DNA of 5,086 bases, from assembly GCA_946611445.1 (NCBI GenBank), contig CAMODP010000138.1, positions 1-5,086 on the forward strand, given 5' to 3'. Positions within the stretch are counted from its first letter, which is position 1, and each line of letters begins with the position of its first letter. The position numbers and the translations under genes are program-made. Shown piece after piece: positions 1 to 5,086 of this stretch. This DNA comes from an uncultured Eubacterium sp. (lineage in GTDB: Bacteria; Bacillota; Clostridia; Lachnospirales; Lachnospiraceae). Below the pieces are notes generated by a model. That model saw nothing but the letters and a program-made list of their open reading frames with translations, was not told where the DNA came from and searched no databases.

Positions 1-2
1 CT

Positions 3-116
3 GCCTTCGGCCTGCTGGCGCGGTATGTCTCCATTGCGCTTCTGCCGGCATGGCTCTTTGTCCTGCTCGTTCTGATGGTTCTGATGCATGAGCGGCTGGT
101 CCGCAGAGCCGGGTGA
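3..116 (+). CDS. C-terminal fragment of a membrane protein (5' end outside window)
   Basis: The third frame is open from the window edge to a TGA at 114-116 and encodes 37 residues. They include a strongly hydrophobic stretch (roughly residues 10-29, rich in Leu, Val, Ala and Met, with a Pro-Ala-Trp near its start). A short basic tail with His, Glu and several Arg follows. This is the look of a last transmembrane helix with a positively charged cytoplasmic end, so the protein is probably an integral membrane protein such as a transporter subunit. The family cannot be named from this fragment. The other two forward frames contain stops within this stretch, which supports the choice of frame. 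The next gene starts 151 bases downstream after an AT-rich gap, so the two are probably separate transcription units, though this is not certain. Confidence 0.6.
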   Translation, partial: AFGLLARYVSIALLPAWLFVLLVLMVLMHERLVRRAG

Positions 117-125
117 GGGAGAGCC

Positions 126-162
126 TTCGGACGCTGTCACCACAGCGGCACGGATGATTTTT
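126..162 (+). terminator. Weak candidate intrinsic terminator after the membrane-protein gene
   Basis: CGCTGT (132-137) and ACAGCG (142-147) form a perfect 6-bp stem with a CACC loop. TTCG (126-129) and CGGA (151-154) can extend it across a small internal loop. A run of five T follows at 158-162. The T-run is three bases from the end of the extended stem and is short, so the call is tentative. It fits the position just after the stop at 116. Confidence 0.35.
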
Positions 163-185
163 ATAAAAAAAAAGCATAATAATGA

Positions 186-214
186 TATACCGCTGGGCAT
201 AAAAGTTGTATATT
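186..214 (+). promoter_or_regulatory. Weak candidate promoter for the methyltransferase gene
   Basis: The interval 157-235 is strikingly AT-rich against GC-rich surroundings, as expected for a promoter. The best -10 match is TATATT at 209-214 (5 of 6 to TATAAT). At 17-base spacing the -35 position holds TATACC (186-191), only 3 of 6 to TTGACA. A second pairing, TTGTAT (206-211) with TTTAAT (226-231), has a 14-base spacer that is too short. The region is suggestive; the exact boxes are not secure. Confidence 0.25.
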
Positions 215-267
215 TCAAGCATACTTTTAATTTCAGGCACATCTGACAGCTCTGCGGGAGAAAAGCT

Positions 268-1014
268 ATGTTTGAAGAAATTGAGAGCGCGTGGACAGCG
301 GATTCAGCCGGCTATGACGAGTCCGTCAAGGCGCAGCTGAAGAATCAGAGAGACTTGCGGCACTGGAGTGAAGAACTGCAGCTGCTGCTGGGAGCGCAGC
401 CGCTGCGGATTCTGGACGTGGGCTGCGGGCCGGGATTTTTCTCAATCGTCCTGAGCAGGCTCGGGCATTTTGTGAAGGCAATCGACGGAGCGGAAGGCAT
501 GGTAGAGCATGCCAACGCAAATTTCAGAACAGAGGGCTGTTCTGTCACCGCTCATCTGGAGGATGCGGTTACACTGCCGGATGAAGAGGCGGAGAGCTAT
601 GATGTGATTATTTCACGGGATGTTGTCTGGACCCTGTACGATCCGGCAGCAGCGTTTCAGCGCTGGAAGGAGGTTCTGAAACCGGGCGGCCGTGTGATCA
701 TTTATGACGGTAATTACCGTCGTGACAGAAAGGATCTGAAAACCCGCGGGTGGATGGCATTTTCCCAGCTGCTCACGGTGGTGACGGAGAGGAAGCTGCC
801 TCGGTATAAGGAGCATTCCGACGATACGGGAGCCTTCGGACGGCTTCCCCTTGTCCGGCAGGAGCGGCCGGGCGCAGACAGAAGGCTCCTGAAAAAGGCC
901 GGGTATCGGCAGGTAACCATTACGAATGATTATTATCGCAATTCCTTCACGCGGCTGGAATACCTGAAGTACGGATACCAGGGAAGGAAATTCAGGGTGG
1001 TTGCCTGGAAGTAG
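268..1014 (+). CDS. Class I SAM-dependent methyltransferase, substrate unknown
   Basis: The 248-residue product is a complete cytoplasmic Rossmann-fold methyltransferase. Motif I, the SAM-binding glycine loop, is LDVGCGPGFFS at residues 49-59. An acidic residue after strand 2 (D73 in AIDGAEGM) would contact the ribose hydroxyls, and LEDA at about 97-100 matches the adenine-contact region. YDVIISRDVVWTLYDP at 111-126 is the motif IV region, and LKPGGRVIIYDG at 137-148 is the usual post-motif strand and turn. The N-terminal YDESV (16-20) is typical of small-molecule methyltransferases of the UbiE-like type. The C-terminal 100 residues, probably the substrate cap, resemble nothing I can name, so the acceptor is unknown. 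GGGAG at 256-260 lies 7 bases before the ATG and supports this start. The stop is only 24 bases before a cobalamin riboswitch that precedes an ABC importer, so a role with the imported compound (for example making or modifying a metal ligand or corrinoid) is possible. That link is inference from position. Confidence 0.85.
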   Translation: MFEEIESAWTADSAGYDESVKAQLKNQRDLRHWSEELQLLLGAQPLRILDVGCGPGFFSIVLSRLGHFVKAIDGAEGMVEHANANFRTEGCSVTAHLEDAVTLPDEEAESYDVIISRDVVWTLYDPAAAFQRWKEVLKPGGRVIIYDGNYRRDRKDLKTRGWMAFSQLLTVVTERKLPRYKEHSDDTGAFGRLPLVRQERPGADRRLLKKAGYRQVTITNDYYRNSFTRLEYLKYGYQGRKFRVVAWK

Positions 1015-1038
1015 AAAATCGAACAATCAGAATACAGC

Positions 1039-1234
1039 ATTCATCCGGTGCCCTCTCCGGTCCCTGCGGACAAGGGAGAGGGAGAATAGGGAATCGTGTG
1101 TGAATCACGAGCGGTTACCGCCACTGTGATTGTCTGCGCTCGCTGGACAGAACTGTCCGTCATTGGGATTTGCTCCTGAGAAGACAGGCGGGCGCGCAGA
1201 GAAAGGCATCAGTCAGGAGACCTGCCGGATGAAT
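1039..1234 (+). promoter_or_regulatory. Cobalamin (B12) riboswitch aptamer, probably the AdoCbl-type class I
   Basis: A perfect 10-bp P1 helix pairs 1039-1048 with 1225-1234. Inside it, CCCTCTCC (1051-1058) pairs with GGAGAGGG (1075-1082), capped by a GTCC/GGAC hairpin (1060-1071). The conserved core follows: GGGAA at 1089-1093, a TCGTG/CACGA hairpin (1094-1110) whose loop carries the GTGAAT-like consensus, then GCGGTTACCGCCACTGTGA at 1111-1129, very close to the family consensus. A large peripheral domain is closed by TCTGCGC (1133-1139) with GCGCAGA (1194-1200) and contains further hairpins at 1145-1158 and 1175-1188. The B12 box AGTCAGGAGACCTGCC lies at 1211-1226. In known members the RNA binds a cobalamin and controls downstream genes for B12 synthesis or for corrinoid or cobalt uptake. 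The large peripheral domain is typical of adenosylcobalamin-binding forms. No convincing promoter is visible in the 24 bases between the methyltransferase stop and P1. Confidence 0.93.
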
Positions 1235-1241
1235 AGGGACA

Positions 1242-1260
1242 CTGCGGCGGATAACGGCAG
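1242..1260 (+). promoter_or_regulatory. Candidate P13 switching hairpin of the riboswitch expression platform
   Basis: CTGC (1242-1245) pairs with GCAG (1257-1260), and one further pair (1247-1255) is possible beyond a G-G mismatch. The loop region carries TAAC (1252-1255), complementary to GTTA (1114-1117) in the aptamer hairpin 1111-1121. This matches the kissing loop (L5-L13) that cobalamin riboswitches use to sense ligand. The hairpin is short and the pairing is predicted by eye only. Confidence 0.5.
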
Positions 1261-1287
1261 GGCCTTAATCTGTTCACGGAAAAACGG

Positions 1288-1316
1288 CCGTGGCGCTTTT
1301 GCGCTGCGGTTTTTTT
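1288..1316 (+). terminator. Riboswitch-controlled Rho-independent terminator
   Basis: CCGTGGCGC (1288-1296) pairs with GCGCTGCGG (1301-1309) as nine consecutive base pairs including two G-U wobbles, with a TTTT loop. Seven T follow directly (1310-1316). It lies 54 bases after the aptamer and 112 bases before the first transporter gene, so it is the output of the B12 riboswitch: ligand binding should favour termination. TCACGG (1274-1279) can pair with CCGTGG (1288-1293), and CGGCAG (1255-1260) with CTGCGG (1304-1309). Either pairing would compete with the terminator stem and act as an antiterminator. Confidence 0.88.
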
Positions 1317-1427
1317 ATATGTATCGCTGTGATTTAAATGGATATAACATCCCCCGGAGAGGCTTATAAAGGGGAAAAAATCGTAATAAGATAAGAACAA
1401 TAGAGATTAGTCGGTAAGGAGTAAACC
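1317..1427 (+). other. Post-terminator leader of the transporter operon
   Basis: This stretch is AT-rich and carries no gene. AAGGAG at 1416-1421 is a near-perfect Shine-Dalgarno site 6 bases before the ATG at 1428. TATAAC at 1343-1348 resembles a -10 box, but the -35 position at normal spacing does not match, so I see no good promoter that would bypass the riboswitch. A CCCC/GGGG pair (1351-1354 with 1371-1374) is too short, with too long a loop, to call a hairpin. Confidence 0.5.
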
Positions 1428-2360
1428 ATGCTTCGATATGTGTGCAAACGCCTGGCGGCCATGATTCCTGTGCTGCTGGCAGTGACATTCCTGATGTTCG
1501 CGCTCAGTTCGATGTCTGCGGGAGATCCCGCGCGCGTCATCGCGGAAAAAATATACGGGCATCCGACGCCGGAACAGATCGATCTGGTCCGCCATGAGCA
1601 GGGATTTGACCGCCCCTTTACGATCCGGTATGTCTCCTGGCTGCGCAATGTGTGCAGAGGTGATTTCGGGGAGTCGTATTCCTCCGGCAAGCCTGCGTTT
1701 ACTGAACTCACCCGGCATCTTCCGGAGACACTGAAGCTGGCTGCCACATCGCTGATCCTGCTCCTGCTGGTTGCGGTGCCGCTTGGAATCCTGTCTTCTC
1801 TGTATGAGAACAGGCTGCTCGACAGAATTATCCAGGGCCTTACTTTTGTCAGTGTCTCTATGCCGAATTTCTGGATCGGCCTGATGATGCTGTATATTTT
1901 CGGTGTGAAGCTGCGGCTTATTTCCGTCATTGGCGGCACGTCCTCTTCAGGCATCCCGATCATTGCCGCCATAACCTTTGACATCGGTTATTTCGGCATC
2001 CTGATCCGTCTGATCCGGACAAATCTGACCGATGTCCTGAAAAAGGACTATATCAGGGCCTGCCGGGCCAAGGGACTGCCTTCGCATATCGTCATCCTGA
2101 AGCATGCGCTGAAGAATTCCGTCACGCCTGTCGTGACCAGGGGCGCCAGCATGGCCATCAACATGCTTTGCGGTTCCGCCTTAATCGAGACGATCTTCTC
2201 CATCAACGGCATCGGCAAGACGGCTCTCGAAGCGGTCGTGTCCAAAGACACGCCGGTTCTGCAGTGCTTTATCCTGCTGCTGGCGGCTGTCGTGGTTGTC
2301 GTCAATCTGCTGCTGGATATTCTGTATTCTGTCATCGACCGGCGCATTCAGCTGACATAG
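1428..2360 (+). CDS. ABC importer permease, NikB/DppB-like
   Basis: This 310-residue inner-membrane protein is the first of the two channel subunits of a nickel/peptide/opine-type ABC importer. It has the usual NikB/DppB layout: an N-terminal helix at about residues 9-30, a long extracytoplasmic stretch including PTPEQIDLVRHEQGFDRP (46-63) and GDFGESY (78-84), and then about five helices (roughly 101-125, 132-160, 174-198, 228-255 and 276-302). The cytoplasmic EAA loop that docks on the ATPases is DYIRACRAKGL at 207-217. Length is normal for the family, and AAGGAG 6 bases upstream fixes the start. It is the first gene after the B12 riboswitch terminator, so its expression should fall when cobalamin is plentiful. 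Family members carry peptides, nickel, cobalt or metal-opine complexes, and the sequence alone does not settle the cargo. B12 control favours cobalt or a corrinoid-related compound (inference). Normally a substrate-binding protein gene sits beside it; none is seen here. Confidence 0.9.
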   Translation: MLRYVCKRLAAMIPVLLAVTFLMFALSSMSAGDPARVIAEKIYGHPTPEQIDLVRHEQGFDRPFTIRYVSWLRNVCRGDFGESYSSGKPAFTELTRHLPETLKLAATSLILLLLVAVPLGILSSLYENRLLDRIIQGLTFVSVSMPNFWIGLMMLYIFGVKLRLISVIGGTSSSGIPIIAAITFDIGYFGILIRLIRTNLTDVLKKDYIRACRAKGLPSHIVILKHALKNSVTPVVTRGASMAINMLCGSALIETIFSINGIGKTALEAVVSKDTPVLQCFILLLAAVVVVVNLLLDILYSVIDRRIQLT

Positions 2361-2376
2361 GGAGAAAGAGGGACAT

Positions 2377-3246
2377 ATGATGTTTCGTAAAAAGCGGGAA
2401 AAACAGATAGAGGAGCTGGGCGCCGGACAGATACGGATCCGGAGAATGCTGCAGAGCCGCAAGACGAGGATCGGACTGGTGATTTCGCTCGCGTTTATCC
2501 TGACTGCAGTATTCGCGCCCATGCTGGCGCCGAATGACCCGCTGTATGTCAGCGTGATTGACAAGTTGAAGCCGCCTTCGGGCACTTTTCCCCTGGGGAC
2601 GGACCAGCTGGGGCGCTGCCTGCTTTCCCGGCTGATCTGGGGCAGCAGGTATTCCCTGTCCTACAGCTTTATTGTGCTGGCGATCATGGTGCTGGTCGGC
2701 GTGCCGATCGGTCTGCTCGCGGGATATGCGGGCGGACGGACGGATACGCTTATCATGCGCGTCATAGATGTGTTTATGGCTATGCCGTCCTTTGTCGTGG
2801 CGCTGGCTATAGCGGGGACACTCGGCGCCAGCGGGCGGAATCTGGTCCTGGCCATGTCCTGCGTGTACTGGGCGGAATACGCGCGTCTGACGAGGGCCCT
2901 GACGCTGCAGATAAAAGGGCAGAATTATATAGTCGCGCTCCGGGCGGGGGGCTGCTCTCACGCGCGGATCCTGTTCCGGCACGTGCTGAAGAACATTGCG
3001 CCGTCGATCATCGCGCTGGCGACAATGGAGATCGGGTCGATCATACTGGCGATTGCAGGCTTTTCCTTCATAGGCCTGGGCGTGCAGGCTCCCACGCCGG
3101 AATGGGGGATCATGCTCAGCGACAGCCGCGACTTTATTCAGACCTATCCCCGGCTCATGATCATTCCGGGCGTTGTCGTGGCAGTCGTGGTATTGGCATT
3201 TAATCTTCTGGGGGAGGGCATTCAGGATGGATTGCGCGCAGACTGA
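2377..3246 (+). CDS. ABC importer permease, NikC/DppC-like
   Basis: This 289-residue inner-membrane protein is the second channel subunit and pairs with the upstream permease. A basic N-terminus leads into the first helix (about residues 31-50), which with the following segment forms the OppC-type N-terminal region. The family hallmark LGTDQLGR is at 73-80. Helices follow at about 96-118, 128-152, 156-175, 208-235 and 260-282. The EAA-type loop contains YIVALRAGG at 184-192, and SFIGLGVQAPTPEWG at 230-244 is a signature of NikC/DppC/OppC proteins. The gene begins 16 bases after the preceding stop. ATGATG offers two starts: AGAGGG at 2367-2372 lies 4 bases from the first ATG (2377) and 7 from the second (2380). 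The second may be the true start and would remove one Met. The last 20 bases overlap the next gene as annotated here, suggesting translational coupling. Confidence 0.9.
   Translation: MMFRKKREKQIEELGAGQIRIRRMLQSRKTRIGLVISLAFILTAVFAPMLAPNDPLYVSVIDKLKPPSGTFPLGTDQLGRCLLSRLIWGSRYSLSYSFIVLAIMVLVGVPIGLLAGYAGGRTDTLIMRVIDVFMAMPSFVVALAIAGTLGASGRNLVLAMSCVYWAEYARLTRALTLQIKGQNYIVALRAGGCSHARILFRHVLKNIAPSIIALATMEIGSIILAIAGFSFIGLGVQAPTPEWGIMLSDSRDFIQTYPRLMIIPGVVVAVVVLAFNLLGEGIQDGLRAD
3210..3218 (+). promoter_or_regulatory. Ribosome binding site that decides the start of the NikD-like gene
   Basis: GGGGGAGGG lies inside the end of the NikC-like gene; its GGAGG core (3213-3217) is 9 bases before the ATG at 3227. 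The other in-frame ATG, at 3173, has no such site and would add 18 residues rich in Trp that do not fit this family. Confidence 0.7.
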
Positions 3247-4033
3247 CAGACCGGCGCAGGACGGGTTGGAGATACGGAACCTGAGTGTGGATTTTCAGAC
3301 ACCCGGCGGCATTGTGCACGCTGTGCGGAATGTATCCCTGCATCTGCAGAAGGGAAGGATCACCGCCATGGCTGGCGAAAGCGGCAGCGGAAAATCTGTC
3401 ACGTCACTGGCTGTGATGGGCCTGCTGGCGCAGAACGGGAATGTGCGGGAAGGGCAGATCCTGCTGGACGGAAAGGATATCCTGCAGATGTCTTCGCGGG
3501 AGAGAAAAGCCCTGAACGGCAGGCGGTTCGGGATGATTTTTCAGGATCCGTCGGCATCCCTGGATCCGCTATTCCCCGTGGAAGACCAGATGACAGAGGG
3601 GATCCGGGTACACAGACGAATCAGCAGCCGGGAGGCACATGAGATCTGCCTGCAGCAGCTCACAGAGGTCAATCTGGCCAATCCGGAGGAGGTACTGAAG
3701 AAAAGACCATTTGAACTGTCAGGAGGAATGTGCCAGCGCGTCATGATCGCGATCGCGATGGCACAGAGGCCGGACTTCCTGATCGCGGATGAGCCGACGA
3801 CCGCCCTGGACGTGACTGTACAGAAACAGATCCTGCGGCAGATCTACAGCCTGACACGCAGACATAACACCGGGGTCCTTTTTATCACGCATGATCTGGG
3901 TGTCGTAGCTGAGGTGGCGGACGAAGTGGCAGTCATGAAGGACGGTGAAATTGTGGAATACGGAGACGTCCTGCAGATCTTTGACCGTCCGGTCCATCCG
4001 TATACAAAACGACTGCTGGCAGCAGTGCTCTGA
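3227..4033 (+). CDS. ABC importer ATPase, NikD/DppD-like
   Basis: This 268-residue cytoplasmic ATPase is one of two motor subunits driving the permease pair. It shows all nucleotide-binding motifs: Walker A GESGSGKS (50-57), Q-loop glutamine Q106 in FQDP, ABC signature LSGGM (164-168), Walker B LIADEP (185-190) with catalytic E189, D-loop TALD (192-195) and H-loop H222 in THD. HPYTKRLL (257-264) marks the family's C-terminal region, but the protein ends there. It lacks the longer cysteine-bearing tail of DppD/OppD, and in length is closer to the shorter NikD-type ATPases. The start at 3227 is preferred because of GGAGG 9 bases upstream and because the protein then begins shortly before the first conserved strand (LEIRNLSVDF, 14-23). 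The gene overlaps the NikC-like gene by 20 bases, so its translation is probably coupled. Confidence 0.9.
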   Translation: MDCAQTDRPAQDGLEIRNLSVDFQTPGGIVHAVRNVSLHLQKGRITAMAGESGSGKSVTSLAVMGLLAQNGNVREGQILLDGKDILQMSSRERKALNGRRFGMIFQDPSASLDPLFPVEDQMTEGIRVHRRISSREAHEICLQQLTEVNLANPEEVLKKRPFELSGGMCQRVMIAIAMAQRPDFLIADEPTTALDVTVQKQILRQIYSLTRRHNTGVLFITHDLGVVAEVADEVAVMKDGEIVEYGDVLQIFDRPVHPYTKRLLAAVL

Positions 4034-4047
4034 AAGAAGGAACGATC

Positions 4048-4989
4048 ATGGAGACATTGGTCCGTACAGAAGGCCTGACAAAGCATTACGGAATAAAGCA
4101 TATTGTCCGGGCAGTGGAGGACGTTTCCCTGCACATAGAGAGAGGCCGCTCGCTGGCCCTGATCGGTGAGAGCGGCAGCGGCAAGACGACCTTTGCCAGG
4201 TTGATCAGTGGTCTGGAAAAACCGACAGGAGGGAGCATCGAGCTCTTCGGAAAAAGCATGGACGGAATGTCGGAGAAAGAGCTGCGCCCGATGCGCCGCG
4301 ATCTGCAGATTGTCTTTCAGAGCTCCGGCGGCGTATTTGACCCGGGATATACGATAGGAGAGAGTATCCGGGAAGTGCTGGCGAACTATGAGAAGCTGTC
4401 CGCCAGTGAATACGAGGAGCGGACCATCGAATCCCTGCGGCGTGTCGGACTGGATCCGTCCCTGCGCCTGCGCTATGTGTCCCAGCTCTCCGGAGGGCAG
4501 TGTCAGCGGGCCAATATCGCGCGGGCCCTTGTACTGGCGCCGAAGCTGGTTATCTGCGATGAGCCTGTGTCCAGCCTCGATTATTCAATCCGGAAGCAGA
4601 TTCTGGAGCTGCTGCGGGAGATTCAGGACAGATATGGGGTAACATATCTGCTGATTACCCATGATCTGTCAAATGTGCCCTATGTCTGTCAGGCTGTCGC
4701 CATCATGTACCAGGGACATGTGGTTGAGTATCTGGACTCGACAGAGAGAATCGGAGAGAGGGTGACGCACCCGTACTCCAGACTTCTGTACCGGTCGATT
4801 CCGGCCGCAGACCCGAGGCAGAGGACCATTGCGGAAGCGGGAGACACAGCCGCGGATGATATGCGGCAGGTGGAGACGGGGTGCCCATTCCGCCTGCGCT
4901 GCCCGCACGCCCGGGATATCTGCGCCAGAGAAAAGCCGGCTTCGGTGATGACGGAACCGGGGCACATGGTTGCCTGCCACAGGGCCTGA
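4048..4989 (+). CDS. ABC importer ATPase, NikE/DppF-like, with cysteine-bearing C-terminus
   Basis: This 313-residue cytoplasmic ATPase is the second motor subunit. Motifs: Walker A GESGSGKT (40-47), Q-loop Q91, signature LSGGQ (147-151), Walker B LVICDEP (167-173) with catalytic E172, D-loop SSLD (175-178) and H-loop H205. HPYSRLL (241-247) opens the C-terminal oligopeptide/dipeptide-type domain. That tail carries four cysteines (C279, C285, C292, C310) in the usual spacing, ending in GHMVACH. In related dipeptide ATPases such cysteines have been found to hold an iron-sulphur cluster; whether that happens here is unknown. The residues after the Q-loop glutamine (SSGGVFDPG) differ from the common SxxSLNP pattern, which is a divergence but not a loss of a catalytic residue. 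AGAAGGA at 4035-4041, 6 bases before the ATG, supports the start, and the gap to the preceding stop is 14 bases. It is the last complete gene in the window. Confidence 0.9.
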   Translation: METLVRTEGLTKHYGIKHIVRAVEDVSLHIERGRSLALIGESGSGKTTFARLISGLEKPTGGSIELFGKSMDGMSEKELRPMRRDLQIVFQSSGGVFDPGYTIGESIREVLANYEKLSASEYEERTIESLRRVGLDPSLRLRYVSQLSGGQCQRANIARALVLAPKLVICDEPVSSLDYSIRKQILELLREIQDRYGVTYLLITHDLSNVPYVCQAVAIMYQGHVVEYLDSTERIGERVTHPYSRLLYRSIPAADPRQRTIAEAGDTAADDMRQVETGCPFRLRCPHARDICAREKPASVMTEPGHMVACHRA

Positions 4990-5086
4990 AAACGATCATG
5001 GCAGCGTAAGCGGAAGTGCTGTTTGATAAAGTGTAACTGTTCAGAACCATGCGGAATTTGAACAAAACAGAAGCGCGGAAGGCGCG
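4990..5086 (+). other. Region after the operon: possible gene start or half of a terminator, cut by the window edge
   Basis: No complete gene is present. An ATG at 5049 opens a frame that stays open for 12 full codons to the edge and would encode a basic N-terminus (MRNLNKTEARKA). This could be the start of an exported protein such as the missing substrate-binding protein, but no Shine-Dalgarno sequence precedes it. Alternatively CGCG (5074-5077) and CGCG (5083-5086), with a GAAGG loop, may be the top of a hairpin whose 3' arm lies beyond the edge. Preceding A-rich bases (5061-5073) would then pair with a T-rich tail, giving an intrinsic terminator. The window does not decide between them. 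Confidence 0.3.

Noticed and set aside
1343..1348. TATAAC as the -10 of a riboswitch-independent promoter for the transporter
   Set aside because: The bases 16-18 upstream do not resemble a -35 box and there is no TG extension, so it is probably chance in AT-rich leader.
1130..1369. Open frame of 79 codons on the + strand in the gap before the transporter
   Set aside because: It lies across the riboswitch peripheral domain, B12 box and terminator, has no ribosome binding site, and the composition resembles no protein. The RNA structure explains these bases.
1351..1374. CCCC/GGGG inverted repeat as an operator or hairpin
   Set aside because: Only four pairs around a 16-base loop with no symmetric core, and it does not match a known metal-regulator operator such as that of NikR.
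1364..1984. 206-codon open frame on the - strand, and other long antisense frames over the transporter and methyltransferase genes
   Set aside because: They mirror strongly conserved + strand genes with clear family motifs, lack ribosome binding sites, and show no recognisable domains.
3173..3226. Longer start for the NikD-like ATPase
   Set aside because: The extra 18 residues are Trp-rich and read from the conserved end of the NikC-like gene in another frame. There is no ribosome binding site at 3173, while GGAGG precedes the ATG at 3227.
4991..5001. 11-base sequence AACGATCATGG shared with 4041-4051, the start of the NikE-like gene
   Set aside because: A repeat of this length is expected by chance a few times in 5 kb. 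The second copy opens only a three-codon frame (ATG GCA GCG TAA), so it is not a credible gene start remnant.

Overview
The window looks like chromosomal DNA from a Gram-positive anaerobe, most plausibly a moderately GC-rich member of the Clostridia such as a Lachnospiraceae relative. This is inferred from the purine-rich Shine-Dalgarno sites before every gene, tight operon packing, and a riboswitch that acts through an intrinsic terminator. No taxonomic marker gene is present, so the assignment is tentative. All recognised genes are on the + strand.

Layout: positions 3-116 hold the last 37 codons of a gene whose product ends in a membrane helix. An AT-rich gap follows, with a weak terminator-like hairpin and a weak promoter candidate. 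At 268-1014 is a complete class I SAM-dependent methyltransferase. The next 413 bases (1015-1427) contain no gene. They hold a cobalamin (B12) riboswitch: a 10-bp P1 helix encloses the conserved core and ends in the B12 box, followed by a strong Rho-independent terminator at 1288-1316 and a leader with a clear ribosome binding site.

Four genes then run to 4989: two permeases (NikB/DppB-like and NikC/DppC-like) and two ATPases (NikD/DppD-like and NikE/DppF-like). They are separated by 16 bases, by a 20-base overlap (with the start chosen here), and by 14 bases. Together they make a complete inner-membrane channel and motor of the nickel/peptide/opine ABC importer family. No substrate-binding protein is encoded in the window. 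The last 97 bases hold only a possible gene start without a ribosome binding site, or the first half of a hairpin.

Working model: when adenosylcobalamin is plentiful, the riboswitch ends transcription before the transporter genes; when it is scarce, the importer is made. B12 control points to cobalt, or a corrinoid or corrinoid precursor, as cargo rather than peptides or nickel. That is inference from regulation, not from the transporter sequences. The methyltransferase stops only 24 bases before the riboswitch and I see no convincing promoter between them. The riboswitch may therefore lie inside a longer transcript, switching the transporter without switching the methyltransferase.
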